64,000 bases of DNA. Source: Eutypella sp. D-1. Lineage: Eukaryota; Ascomycota; Sordariomycetes; Xylariales; Diatrypaceae. The stretch is taken from positions 3,100,001 to 3,164,000 of the forward strand of contig JAJTTP010000001.1 of the NCBI GenBank assembly GCA_023313575.1, given 5' to 3'. Below, piece by piece: positions 27,001-39,497 of the stretch (within the stretch, counting starts at the first letter, position 1; each line of letters begins with the position of its first letter). The notes beneath the pieces are model-generated. The model ran no database searches. It was not told the DNA's origin and was given only the letters and a program-made list of their open reading frames with translations. The position numbers and the translations under genes are program-made.

Positions 27001-27780
27001 AAATATACAGTGACCTATCATACGGGCAATTTCGCCGCCCCGGTGAAGATCGTCGTGCCGGCGTGAAAGTCTGCGAGCGCCAGGTCAACATGTACGCGAG
27101 TACGTGTTAGCGAGCGTATCGCTCGACTAGGAGTATATGGATGTATGAGCTTATATAATAACTGTTCTTGGCTATCCAAGTATTTGGCGCTGATATGTTA
27201 ACATGCGTAGGAGTTTCTCTCTTAGAAGCAGCCTCCTGGTGTTTTGGTGAGAAATGACATTAGTCGTGGTGTCGACGTGGAGGGGAAACCCCACAAGACG
27301 AGTTCGTAATGCGGAGGGCAAGCAAAGTCCATGTTCACGCTTGAACGCACATGGTTTTTCTTTATTTTTTTTCTTTTGGGTGGTAGTAGTGTTCTACCTG
27401 AATTCTATACCAAGACTCCCGGCGACGGAGCTTACCCTGCCCCCTCCGCGTACTCCTTGTCCCCGGAAACCTCTAAACGTAGTAGTTCCAAATAGCGAAG
27501 GCTAGGCATGTGCCATATGTATGGGTATATGTACAAGGTGACAAGTATATCATGACAAAAAGAGAATTATAAAAAAGGGGGTATATGCTTTAACAGATCG
27601 CTTGCCATGTCATCCAATCCGTAAACATACCTAAGGCTCGTAACCTTGCAAATAAGATGCGCCGTGATGTGTTTTTTTTTTCCCGTGCGCGTCTCAGAAT
27701 CCCGGTCCCATGAGACACCACATAGTCGTGATAGTAAAAATAGAGTGTAAAGAAAAAGAGAAGGCCGTGGCTCATCCACG

Positions 27781-30700
27781 TCACAATCCGGCTCTCGTCG
27801 CCCGGCTCCTTCCTACCTCATCCCCGTTTGTCCACTGCTCGTCGACGATAGGTCTGTTCGAGGGCGCCCTATATATATCCTTATCTTTGCGTAAGCTATA
27901 ATGGAACGATGAGGGAGAATTTGTGTTGCTGGTGTGGTTGCTGCCGCTGCCACCGCGGCGGAATGACTCGACCGATACTAGAATGAGATCACAAGAACTC
28001 GTAAATATGTGTATTTCAAGTCGTTGCTTGGGGCGCGCGGCGGCTCTTGTGTTTTTCTTCCTCCCCTCAAAAAAAAATTGTCAAACGATAAATTCAATAG
28101 GGGGCTGTCGCCATTCGCCGTGGGACTCCGAACTTACGATCGGTGGGCCTTCGGATCGATAGCCAACCGGGGCCCTTCTTTTCGCCGCTGCTAACGCTGC
28201 CGCCGTCGCCCGGCTGGATAGACTTTATCGTGGAGTGGTCGATGTGCGACTGCGGGAATACACCCCAGCCCTTTGCGGATGTCCCTGACCAGCACCAGTG
28301 GTCCCTGTATGTCCCTGTTGAGATGCATTATTAGTTCAGACATCATCGCGCCTTAAACGGGCCGTGCCGGGAATAGCAGGAAGAGGTAAACGCGGGTTTA
28401 GCCTTACAGCTGATGTTCTTGATAATGTCCCCCTTGTCGAACCTGAGCCACTTCTCGTCACCACCCTTCTGGTTCCACTTCCACCGTGCTACCGCTTGTA
28501 TGTTGCTGGTACCTTGCATCCTGATTTCTGACTTGGGTGGCACGTCCAGCAGTACTGTATCGGCCTCGAAGGCTGCGCGCACGCCGTCGTGCCAGCCAAT
28601 TCCCCATTTACCATCATACCGGAGCGGGAACTCGATTCCGACGATCCTCGCGCCGACAGCGAAGTGGAGAACCGAAGCTCGATCGGGCGGGCTGCGCATC
28701 GCACCGTTCTGGTACTTCCTTGTCTCCGTCGCGACAGCTGTGGGAAGTCTGGATACCTCGGGCATAATACCTGTCATGACAGACTGAATGGGTGGATTCG
28801 GGAAGTGTAGATCGAAATTATCTTTAAGATGTGGGGGCATATCCGGTCCCTCGATGATAGTTAAGCCTGGGACCGGTGGCAGCGGGCGTGGATGGCGGGC
28901 TAGATGAAGGAATAGCTGCTTCTGAGTGAAGAAGACAGTGGCGTCGCTCTCCTCGGTTGTCTTGCCCTGCTCGATGCAGAACACGCACCCGTATAGCTGT
29001 TCCTCAACATGCCGGACAGTAACATGACTTTTCTGAAGTATGCGTAATCGAAATCCTATGCTATTCGCGGTGTAGTTCCCGGCAGCTAGATCATGTGTTA
29101 GTTTAGTTTCCAAGATGAATAGAACCGGCGTGCCTACAGTCGTTATTAAGATCCTGCTCCACACTTTTATACTCGAGTTCGAACAAACAGTGCGTGCACT
29201 TCGCGACGACAGCCATTGAAAACCCCTAACAACCGTGAGCTTTCTGTCCTCGGTAAGACATATCATTTGATGACCGGGAGCATTGCTTACACCAACTGGG
29301 CGCTTGATCTTCTTGAAGCCCAGGCCTCCTCGCCTCGCTTCTTCCGCCCCTTTACAGAAGCCCTTTAACTTATAGAATGAACTGTGCGGGCCTATACTGC
29401 AGTCCGGTTGCCGTTGGGGCAAGGGCATATTCTGTACCGACCCCTCTGTTTCAACCGGGATTAGACCATCTATGATGGTAGGTGAGTATTCCCCCGAATT
29501 AGAGCCGGAATTCCCTGCTAACGTCGCTAAGGACTGCCCGCTCGTTGGTCTAGACGGGCTGTCATCTGCTTGGCCGGGAAGCTGATAAGGAATCGGATGA
29601 CTGGGATATGCTGGCGGCTGTAAGACGATTGGTGAGTACACGCTACTTGGCGCAGCCGACAACGCTGAGTTTCGTTTTGGGTTGCCCATGGAACCACTCC
29701 CGTTGCTAGCGTACTCAATAACATCAAAGACAGAACTATTCACAGACTCGGCGGATGGTTGCCGCTTTGGAAGCTGCTGATCAGGCGTCTGGAGTGAAGC
29801 TTGCCTAGGTGGGAAGCACTGGTCGCCAATCAGACTATCCCCTCTGGCACGGCTCTTCTCGACATTATCGCCGTGGATATATGAGGAGGGATACGAAAAA
29901 AGAGATGCATCTGACGGCGAGCGTCCTGTGGAGTGTTCGTCAAGATTTCCTATCATCCCGTTTCCGTTCGGAGGTGAGCGGCTCATCTCCATTGGGGGTT
30001 GCTGCTGCCGGCCAACTCCTATGGAAGCAGCTGTGGAATCGTTTGAGCCATATGTTGATGTTGTCCAACGAATGTTTTGCGGTGGGGGAGAAAAGGATCC
30101 CTCGCTACTAGCCGCGATGCTTCGAGAAGCAGTGCGCATGCGCAGTTCATCTTCCTCCCTCTGCGTTGATAGTCTACGATGTTCTGGATCGTGATTCTGA
30201 GGATTGATTGCACTATACAAAGCATTTGGGTACAAGGTGGGCGAGTCATTATAGACTGATGGGCGGCGCCTGGGTGGCTCTCCATTAAAACCCTCGTCAG
30301 CGGTGGTTGGCGGTGCCCTGTCAAGTTGCCAAGGGTTGGTAGAGGGCGGGCGCGGTGGTTCTGAGATGGGCTCAGAGAACTCAGAGCGACGCGAATCACG
30401 TCGACCCAAATCATCATGCATGGTTGTCATTGGGCGACCGGATAATCCTTCATCTGGTCCAGCGGTTGCTCCCATGGTGGTTAATGCTTGGCCGATCTCA
30501 TCCACAGGAGTCCCATTAGAAGGCGACTTGGAAAGAATTGCGGACATAGAACTTTGCGTGACGGGAGAGTAGGATACCGTCGATCGCGCAGCTTCATCCA
30601 ATGTGGACGGAGGAAGCGAATGCCGGGCGGGAGGCGGAGGCGCAACCAGCTTCATGCGCTTTAAAATATCCATGATCTTGGGCGCAACTTTCCTCGAGGC

Positions 30701-31115
30701 CTTCTGAAGCTGTTCGAACTTATCAGCGTCGAACTCGTCAAGCTCAACATAGTCGTCGAAGTCCCATAACAGGTCCTCTAGTTCTGACCGATATTGCGCG
30801 AGTTCATCTAGACAGTCGGAATATGCTAGGTCAGTTACCATTGCCAAGTTTACGGTAGCACGGGACGATTGCTTACTTACCATGCTCTTTCACCGCATCT
30901 ATAAAATTAACGCCATACTCGCTATAGTTCTTAGTACAGAGCGGTTCGATTCTCTTCAATGCGCGTTCCCCTTCCTTCAAGAGATTTTGCGCCGCCTTGA
31001 CCATAGCCGTGGCAGTTTCATCTTCCCCGTCCTGAGCATTTTGGAGAGCAACATTACTCTTTTCGACGATCTCCCTGAACGGCGCAATAACGAGTCGCTC
31101 GGCATCATCAGCCAT
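27781..31115 (-). CDS. SH3-domain protein with Cys/His motifs (conserved fungal, unnamed)
   Basis: Six minus-strand exons: 31115-30881, 30825-29291, 29225-29138, 29085-28408, 28314-28138 and 27977-27781, in frame to 969 residues. Residues 1 to about 150 are helical and acidic. About 150-560 is Ser/Pro-rich low complexity. Then comes a conserved block GFSMAVVAKCTHCLFELEY (exon 3) and GNYTANSIGFRLRIL (exon 4). Cysteines C600, C603, C653 and C656 with H680 and H684 could bind metal. The C-terminus (about 817-870) is an SH3 fold: RWKW, DKGDIIKNISW, HWCWSG, GWGVFPQSHI. Exon 3 is hidden because introns of 65 and 52 nt together stay stop-free and give one long 846-codon frame. The exon 5 acceptor is the first of two CAG sites; it alone restores the SH3 reading. 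The last intron (donor GTAAGT at 28137) is likely but unproven; without it the protein ends at 28094. Probably an adaptor in signalling or polarity; I do not know a name. Confidence 0.85.
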
Positions 31116-31267
31116 CCTGATAGAGGGTTGCCCTTGGCGGGCGGCGACGCGGGACACGATACAAGGGTTTGGAACGTGGGATGTTGTGAGGTCAGATATT
31201 ATAAAAGGAATGAGAAGTAGACAACAAGCAGGGAAGGGAGGGGACAGATAGGTTTTGCAGCCTTGTC

Positions 31268-31347
31268 GTGTCCTGCCCTATGCTGTCCGATCCTGTCTTG
31301 TCTTGTCCTATCCTGTACTGTCCTGCCCTGTACTGTCCTGTCCCGTC
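31268..31347. repeat. TCCTG/TGTCC pentamer-like repeat
   Basis: A run of CTGTCC, TTGTCC and CTGCCC variants over 80 bp, about 150-230 bp upstream of the SH3 gene ATG. On the sense (minus) strand it is a purine-rich GGACAG tract, likely in promoter or leader. Confidence 0.8.
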
Positions 31348-31554
31348 GAGTAGAGGCGAATCGAGTAGAGTCTCGTGTGCGATCGATCTATCCGGGGGTC
31401 TTGGGTCTTAGGTCTCGTGTCTTTCGAAATTCGGTTCCGGTAGAGGACGGAGAACGGAGAAGAACGGAGGAGAGCGGAGGAGTCCGGGCAATGATCACGA
31501 GTGGCCTACAAGACTTGGCTTAAGTCCAGAGCCATTACATATACCCAATTGTAT

Positions 31555-31604
31555 ATAGATATAGATATATAGATACGTAGATACGTAGATATATATATAT
31601 ATAT
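31555..31604. repeat. ATAG/AT microsatellite
   Basis: Units of ATAGAT and ATACGTAG followed by (TA)n. Non-coding. Confidence 0.8.
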
Positions 31605-34464
31605 CTAGCAAAATCACCGGGCATTGGGTGACGACATATATCTTGAGGACATCTGAAAGTGGATATAGCTGGAGTATATAAGGGTGGATGTGTGGGTGTG
31701 AGGAAGTAAAAGAGTAAGATATCTTGGTACCAGGTAGGTAGGTATAGTTAAAAACCTGGAATAGTTACTTAAGTAATACCAATTATAATTTAATCCCAGG
31801 TACCAACCTAGGAGGTAGGTGTGTAGGCAGGTAGGATGTAGGTAATAATAGGACCTCGGGAAGGAGAAGTAGAAGGAGCCCGGACGACAGTGAGAAGAAG
31901 CAGCAACCTGACTTGAAGCAAGCAAAGCAATCAAGCAGAGAGAAGTTACAAATTCAGTGCATGCCTACCTACTTCTTGGGTACATACATCTAGTATGTAA
32001 GTAGGTAGAGCTGTAAGACTACTTCACAAGGTAGTAGCTACAACCTACCCACCTAGGTACATACCAGGTAGGTATCTTTGTAAGTAAGTAGGTGAGTAGA
32101 AATAGCTGGAGTATGTAGATAGGGTATGAAATGAAAACTGCAATCTTCCTCAAAATGTAAAGAGTAGAGAGGAAAAAAAGAGATAGATAGCCCTACCTAG
32201 AGACAGGTACCTAGTAAGGTGAGGTAAGTGTGTATGTATGTAAGTACTTAAATGTAATGTTCTAATGTAAACGGGGTCGTAGCTGAATACCTAGCCCTAA
32301 CTAGTAGTATCTATCCATACTGGGGGAGCCCTAGAGCCCTGGAGCCCGCTGGGGGGGAAATTCGGGGAGAGCTGGGGTCTCGTTGGGCATCCAATTAAGA
32401 CGGGGGAAGAGGGGCATCGCGGCAATCCAGTCCCTAGAAGTCCCCTATCCTTTCCTTCCAGGTTCTAGGTTGGTTAGCTTTATTTGACTAGAGACGCTAT
32501 AGTGTATATGCTAATCTACCTACATATGTACCTATGTAGGTTCTCATGTAAGTTCTCATGTAAGTCTCATGTAGGTACATTACATTCTAAAGGATTTGCC
32601 ATACGTTTTCGGGTAACTATCTGCCTATTTCTGCTTTTACTTAAATACCTACCTTAAAAGTATGTACATATATCCCTAGACGTTAATTGCAATGCCCATA
32701 GTGGGCATACGTAGTGCATACCCCAGTTGGTAAGGTTCTGGATATAATACCTACCTAGCTGCCTAGGTATTCACACCCAGTATTACAGGTGCGTTAATTG
32801 TACTTAGGTATGTGTGGTCTGTACCAGGTGTACTTGAAATTCCAAAATTAAGACTCTCCTCCTCCTAAGAAGATCATTTCTACTCCGTACCGGTGTGTAG
32901 GTAGGCTGCTTACTTAGGCTGCTTAGGTTACATTATTATCCCACTCCAGAGACACGCTATCTACACGGTAAATCATCTATAAAGTTACGGTGCAGCATCC
33001 CCCTGTTGCATTTTTTATCGCGCTTCCCGACTGTCGGGTGGTGGTGCGGAAATGCGCGACTTTCCTATGTCAGGTATATTTCCCCTCGCTCGGCCTTCCC
33101 ATCATCCTTCCTAACCGCCTAGGATGCAACCACAAGACAACTTTAGAAGCTACGGAATATTACCTATCTACTACCATATATATCCATGGATGCTGCCGAG
33201 GTAAATATGAATGAATGTGGGCAAATATATGTATCCATATACCTAGATAAGTACATACATACATAATAGCCACTGAAGTATATAGACGCGCAAACGCGTT
33301 ACCCGGGTACGTAAGCCTTGTCGCCTATGTTGTATCGCCGATAGTATCGCTGCCCACCTATATATACCTCAAGTACTTATTACATATTTTCTTGGATAGA
33401 TATGTACGAAGTATGCGCCTGATCTTACAAGCGACTCACAGTAGTATCAGTTTGTCTTTGCCTTACTAGCACGGTTCTACATATAAGGCGGGGATTCCGT
33501 TCGCTGATTGAGCCGTAAGGCGACGCTAGAAAATCCAATCAGACTGCTAGTATCCCCAGCGAGCCGAGCAGAGGGAGATAAGTGATCCATGGATGATTCA
33601 ATCGGTTCAATAATCTGGGGGGAAACCGCCAAGCTGACTACTGAGGCTAACCACTGAGAAAAGCCCGTGAGAGATTCGTCAAGGGGGAACCAGGGAACCA
33701 TCAAGGGACTATCGAGGCTAACCGCATACCTAATAGCCTAACTCCAGTGGGTGTAGACACTCTCTAGAGCAGTCAAATAATTCCCGACTAGCACCTGTAG
33801 ATGAGCGCGCCGTCGCCCATGGGGCATGGGGGTGCATGGGGCTCAGCAGATGAGGACCCTCGAATTACCTACAGTAGTATCGGGTCTAGTGAGCGGACAA
33901 GGCGGACTCCGTCCAGTTCCCTTCACCTACGTAGCAGTGACCTACGTGGTGATCTTACACTTCACAGGATTCAGATCGGGCGTGACCCCGACACGGGGGC
34001 GCGGACGAATCCGCTTTCTCTATTGACGTAGATAGGTGCTAAACCAGACCACAAAGTCCATATTACTATGCTATTTAGTTCAACGACAAAGACAGTCCGA
34101 GGCTATGTTTGTTACCTAGGTAGTTGTAAGCTGCCAAGAAACGACTTCCCGTCTTACATTCACACGTTTCGTCATTGGTACCCATCGAAGAAAAGAAAAG
34201 AACAAAAAGAACTTCGAGCAAACCCAGAACTCTGTCCCATGGATGCAACTAACCTGGGTTCGTTTGTAACCACGACGTTTACTTTAAGTAATTATCATGT
34301 GTTTCGTGCAACTTCGGCCCAGTCATCTGCTAGTCCGAGCCGGGGTGTTGCTCGCTCTGTGATGGAACAGGGGACCTCCCAGACTACTGGCGCTATACCA
34401 CCACACCCTCTCTCTACCAGACTATCTACAGAGTGAGGGGATGATTCTCAATAAAAAAAAATTT

Positions 34465-34476
<12 letters not shown>

Positions 34477-34495
<19 letters not shown>

Positions 34496-34496
34496 A
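34477..34496 (+). repeat. Poly-A tract (20 nt) after A/T-rich lead
   Basis: Twenty A residues follow AATAAA-like words at about 34449-34475. It could be the tail of an old retroposed sequence on the plus strand, or plain slippage. No reverse transcriptase or SINE head is recognisable upstream. Confidence 0.7.
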
Positions 34497-37400
34497 GCGG
34501 CTGACCATGCGACCCGACTGGTACTCGTACAAAAAGTCTCCGGTACGAGGGTAGCGAAAGTGGATGAATGGCGGCGCCTGACTGGGCAAACCGACACAAT
34601 GTGTTAGAGTGGAAGGCGGCCAGTCGGCCTTGCGACCTTCTAACCAGGGAGAGGGCGCAACGCGGGATCCAATAAGCGTATGCGCCACCGGGTGCATGAA
34701 AAGACTGGTCAGGTAGTCGTTAATAGAAATGTTGAATTATATACCCTATCCGTGGATCAGGGTCTTGCCGAGAGCCTCGGAGGTGTCTTGGTGTCATCCA
34801 TAAGAAAAACGAGAAAGGGAAAAAAAACTTAAATCAATTCAACAGAATTCAAAGGTAGCCTACTAGGCAACTGGGTACGATCTTGTCAGGCTTGTCCCAG
34901 CCTACCTGCCACATGTCTTTCCTTACACACGCGATGTACAGCCCGAATGCCGCAAAAGACCCTCCTTTCTTTTCCCATGTGGGCTACCCAGTCTGTCAAT
35001 CTACCTTACTAACGCATCCTTGCCCTCTCGCCCCGTCCGACTAGTACCTGAGTGCTCCGTAGATCGTCTTGATTGGCCTTGTGTGCGTCAAAGTTGATAT
35101 GTGATACTGGGGGAAGATACTGGCCAGCCATAGCCGTTCACTGCCTGCCTGTCAAGCCTGTCGGTCCAACATGACACATTTTCCCATGCATCTCTTTCCC
35201 CCATCCGTCATGTTTTGCCGAGGCCGACAGCTTATGTAGCGGAACCCCGGCCAATAAAGCGGGCAAATTCGCACGGTCATTGTGATAACAGCGGCATGCT
35301 GCTATAGTTATGGGGCCTGACAGCCTGAGACAGGCACGATCGAGGGCCGATCTAAGTCAAATGCTACCCTGCGCTGAGCTGCGTTCCTGGGTTCGTGTGG
35401 TTTGGCTTTCCCTGCACACGTTTCTAACGTTGAGACATGGATCACGTTTGCACCCTCACTTATCCACATGCATATTCTCAATGCATGTCTATATATTCGC
35501 AGCGAATGGAAGGCCATGAACACTACCGTATCTCTAGCCCCTGGTTTGTTTGCACCCTGCCTTGTGTACGTCGAGGGACAGGGAACACTGGTGCCAATTC
35601 CTGGTATCCGATAGCGATCGAGAAGAGCATATCCAAGGCGCTGTCACAAGGTCGCGAGTTGATACTTGAACCTATATTTACCCCCGCGCTACTCTTAGAT
35701 GTGCAAGATCGTCCCCCAAGCAGACCAACCAGCGCCCGACAAACGACATCTACGACCCAATCCCAGGCCAGCGAGCGCTCCTCTTTTGATAATTGACAGA
35801 ATAACCACCTCGCGTGCCCTGGTCTTCCCCAGGGATTGTAGTCGTCTACCTAGTTAGCGTGATCACTTGAAGCCTTCAAAGTCCTTGTTTTCGACTTCGA
35901 TTTGTCGGGCGTTCAGACGCGTTAATAACACCAGAGCCGGCTCGGGTTATGAGGGAAAGCAAGGACGGCCGTCTTCTTTCCGGCCATTGGTTCTCGGGAA
36001 AGCACGAGCGCGAGCCGCAGAAATCTTCATCTAACGCAGCCAACCCCTACCGTGACCCCCGTTCCTGTCCGCATATGCAAAATCACATAACACGCGACGG
36101 CGGGCAAGCCTGATAGGCCCCCGAGTTGAAGAAGGGTAGCAGGCTGGCGGGGGGGGAGACAGCCCTCGCGCAGCAGGCCGCCGGGGCGCCCGAGCTGTAT
36201 CATTGGTCCAGTGTGCTATAACTTGCGGAGTTATAGGGACAGGGGGTCCTCGCCCACACAACCCCCCGACGATCTAGTTTGCGTAGAGTTACATAGTTTA
36301 GGACGGGCCGGTTGGTTGATTGAGGTCGAACGGGGAGTTTTGTTTCTGAATACGGGATAACCCCGACGTCGATGCTCGTAATGGGGCCACAGCGACATGA
36401 CGCTATTACCAACCGAATTACTCGTTATGTGATTTGGGTCTATCCTCTTTGCCCTTTTTTGAATCGTCACGTGCTTCACTGCCGTTACAGCCCATACCCA
36501 CTACCCACTCGATCGACCATGACCATCACTGCGTCCGGCCGAGTCAATGATGTAGACCCGACTTAATGCACCAAACGATCCTCTTTTTTTATATTATGGG
36601 AGATAAGAGATTGCAGACCCAGATAGCGTTATTCATCATTCATTTCAACAAGCGTGATCAGCAATCGCACGAATTATTCTTTCTAGTTCACACACGCTTC
36701 ACAGTAAACTCGCTATCTTACCAATAAGGAATTGATAGGATCTCAAGCCTCATAATCACAAGGATCACGCCCATAGTTCTGGCGCTAAAGGGTCTAAGGG
36801 GTTGATTTGCTGGGAGGAGTCAAGATTTGAAACCCTGCGAATTATAGGCAGGAATGAACATGCCCAGACTGGTATTCGAGATCAATCTCCAAATCCCATG
36901 AGCATCTGAGGTATTCTGATAATTAGTACCTCTTGCACCGCTTCCTATGAGGGCTAATTACTGCGTTGTCTGATACGCCAATGTCCTGGGTAAAGTGGCC
37001 TTCCAATCTTTGTGAAAGTAATTGAACTAGATATTCAAGAAGTCTCGATCCTACCATTAACAGTTGTATAAGTTGTTGCGCTCTGTATTTAGGAAAGAGA
37101 AGAGATTAGAGTAGGATGGTATGCATCAGACTAGCTTCTTGATGTTATAACTTGGGGGCCCTGCGGCTGGCTCAAGCTCAAGCCCTGAGAAACCTTATGA
37201 TGGTGTGTGGCTGAACCATAGACATCACATGTCCCACACTCACCCACCTTCACAGGAAGGTGTGTGCCCCGGAAAATCTAGCGGACAGAAAGAAAGGATT
37301 CCTCTAGCAAGTAGGCCACAAGGCGGAATTATCTCGGTGGTGGTGTCGTTGGAGAATTGGTGCGATCACTGCGGTGCGGATCGCCCGTCGAAACGGCATC

Positions 37401-38512
37401 TACCGTCTACCACACCACCACGGCGGGAAGAAAATGCGGAATGACTTACATCCATTTCTGATTGGTGATGTAGGTAGAATAACGAGGAAAGTAGCCTCCT
37501 CCAACCCAATTCGACGTCATTGCCCGCCACACCTATATCATAATCAGGTGTTAGCAAGTTGATAGATTACTTGTCCCCATGATATCTATTGCTTGCTCCA
37601 GGCACATGTTTTTGTGGTCAAAAGCAGTTTCCATGCTACTCTGAATATGTTCTGGTTATCATCGTACTTTATCGGTTTATCTTCGGAAGCGCCCACTGTT
37701 TTACACATTCGGCTTTTCGAGCCACTGCACATGACCTGGTTCCTGTCACAACAGCGCCGGTCGAGAGATATCCATGTTTGCGATCCAGTTTCCTATCTCT
37801 TATCCTAGACAAGCTGTCTTTCTACCTTGTACATGAAGAGTAGACACGGGAGGGTGGACTGATAGAGGGCAAAAAAATGCCAACTGTTACATGGCTGAAT
37901 AAGAGACACTCGAGTAGACACAAAACCAGAAGTTATATAACGCCACGCTCCTGTTGGATCTATATAGTTAATAAGTATTTACATACAAAGCGTTAAGCTG
38001 AATGTCACCCTTCGATAGAAACAATCATTCACTCATAAGCTTCTAACATCTAGTGTCCCTTTGAAGGTACCCAAACTAAGAGTGGATGACGCAGGACTCG
38101 AATGTTGATGAAGACGAACAAAACATCCCAAGAGCCAGGCCAAGTAAATGTCTGTCTACGTCTTATATCTGCTTCTGAGGCATATACATAGTTCTTATAT
38201 TCCATTGCAGAGGAACTAGATAAATCGCCTTTTATAGCTTTTATGCAAAGACCATGTAACTCTAGTAGTTATTTTAGTGAATTCCCACATAGTGTTCATT
38301 ACACAAGCGGATTGACATAATTCTTAGAAGCCATGGAGACTAATCGGTAGAGTAACATTTGCTTCGTATTAGCAAGATGAGCTGGTCTTCTACTAGAAAG
38401 CGAGCCTGGGGCAATGTAATTATAAGCAGAATGGTTAAGTTTATATAGAATCATTTCAGTACGAACTCTATTATGGAATATAATCAACGCTTGATTAACA
38501 TGATGCTTTTTT

Positions 38513-38526
38513 GGGGGGGGGGGGGG
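38513..38526. repeat. Poly-G homopolymer (14 nt)
   Basis: Fourteen G residues follow a short T run in AT-rich non-coding DNA. Confidence 0.85.
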
Positions 38527-39445
38527 AAATAAGTTTTATATACAAGCGATGGCTGTGTTTTCGGTGTCTATAGGAGGATAGGTATAACTACCCCTTTCAG
38601 TCACTTAACTATAAAATCTGGTCTCGAATTCCTGCAACACGAATACATGTTTTCTATGTCTGACTATTAGGCTCATTCCGGCTGTGACATCCTGATATAG
38701 CTTAATACCAAGCTTTACGTATATTCACCTGGTTTGTGTGTAAGACACGGCGAGGAAATGTGTTTGACGGGGAAGGTTATCAATGTAGGCATGTTACCCT
38801 TTAAGATATCTGCTCGCCGCCATCCTATCATTGGTTTGCAAGTCTCTTCGAGGCCGAGAGAAACCTAAGCCTAGACCTAGCCTAGAATCAACGTCTAACT
38901 TAAGTTCATAATGAATGTTTAATGCTCACACTGACCAGTGCTGTCAGTAAGGCTGGCTAAGACAAGGTACCGGGCTTTTGGCTGGTTCAAATTTCCCTAT
39001 TGCATGGCTGTGTTATTACTTGAAAATCTATCTGGGTACTTGTAAAATTTCATGTCTCAATGAGTAGACTGACCAACATAGTCACGAGCATGAAACCTCT
39101 TTATCATGGTAATCATTTTACAGGTTTTATTCAAATTATTAGAATATTCTAGCAATTAGTGATGTTACTACCAAAGTCTCGGATGGTTATGCAGAGGACA
39201 TAACCAGTATTAGTATGACAGATAAACACCCTCGCGGTTTCTGTGTACCTCGTTGTAAGGTAATACTTATGGCCTTATATTACACTGGTGGAATGAGTTA
39301 GGCGGTGTTCAATACTCTCACCAATCTATATGACTATAAAAGGGGTGCATGGGTGAGACGTAGGTAGAGCGCGTAGGCTGTATGGCCTATATAGCGTCGT
39401 GATCCTGCCCCATAGAAAGGGGGTGGCTGACGATGAACATGAACT

Positions 39446-39497
39446 TGAATCTTCGGTGGCTCTATTTATGAACTCGACGGCTTTGACCGAAGATTCA
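39446..39497. repeat. 12-bp perfect inverted repeat with 28-bp loop
   Basis: TGAATCTTCGGT at 39446-39457 and its exact complement at 39486-39497. It lies in the gene-free region and may be a remnant of a foldback element; no larger flanking symmetry is obvious. Confidence 0.5.

Larger units (their letters stand above)
19123..27780. other. 8.7-kb intergenic region; one MITE-like element, no gene seen
   Basis: It lies upstream of gna-3 and downstream of the SH3 gene. It holds a minisatellite (19273-19344), CTTCATTC-like short repeats (about 20187-20215), a foldback element (20428-20693), a poly-C run (21075-21086) and many TACCTAGGTA words up to about 22140. From about 22.4 kb those words thin out and the sequence looks like old, degraded unique DNA. 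Frames such as 24290-24652 (-) and 26591-26992 (+) have no recognisable domains and their composition follows the local DNA, so I do not call them. Confidence 0.5.

Noticed and set aside
28343..30883. A continuous 846-codon frame on the minus strand as a single-exon gene
   Set aside because: Its middle (about 39 codons' worth of intron plus a wrong-frame exon) reads nonsense, whereas splicing two short introns restores a conserved block; its 5' end also lacks the exon coding the N-terminus.
34530..34690. tRNA-like segment next to the poly-A tract (GTTAGAGTGG and GGGATCCAAT words)
   Set aside because: The A-box and B-box do not fit the consensus in order and spacing, and no cloverleaf can be drawn.
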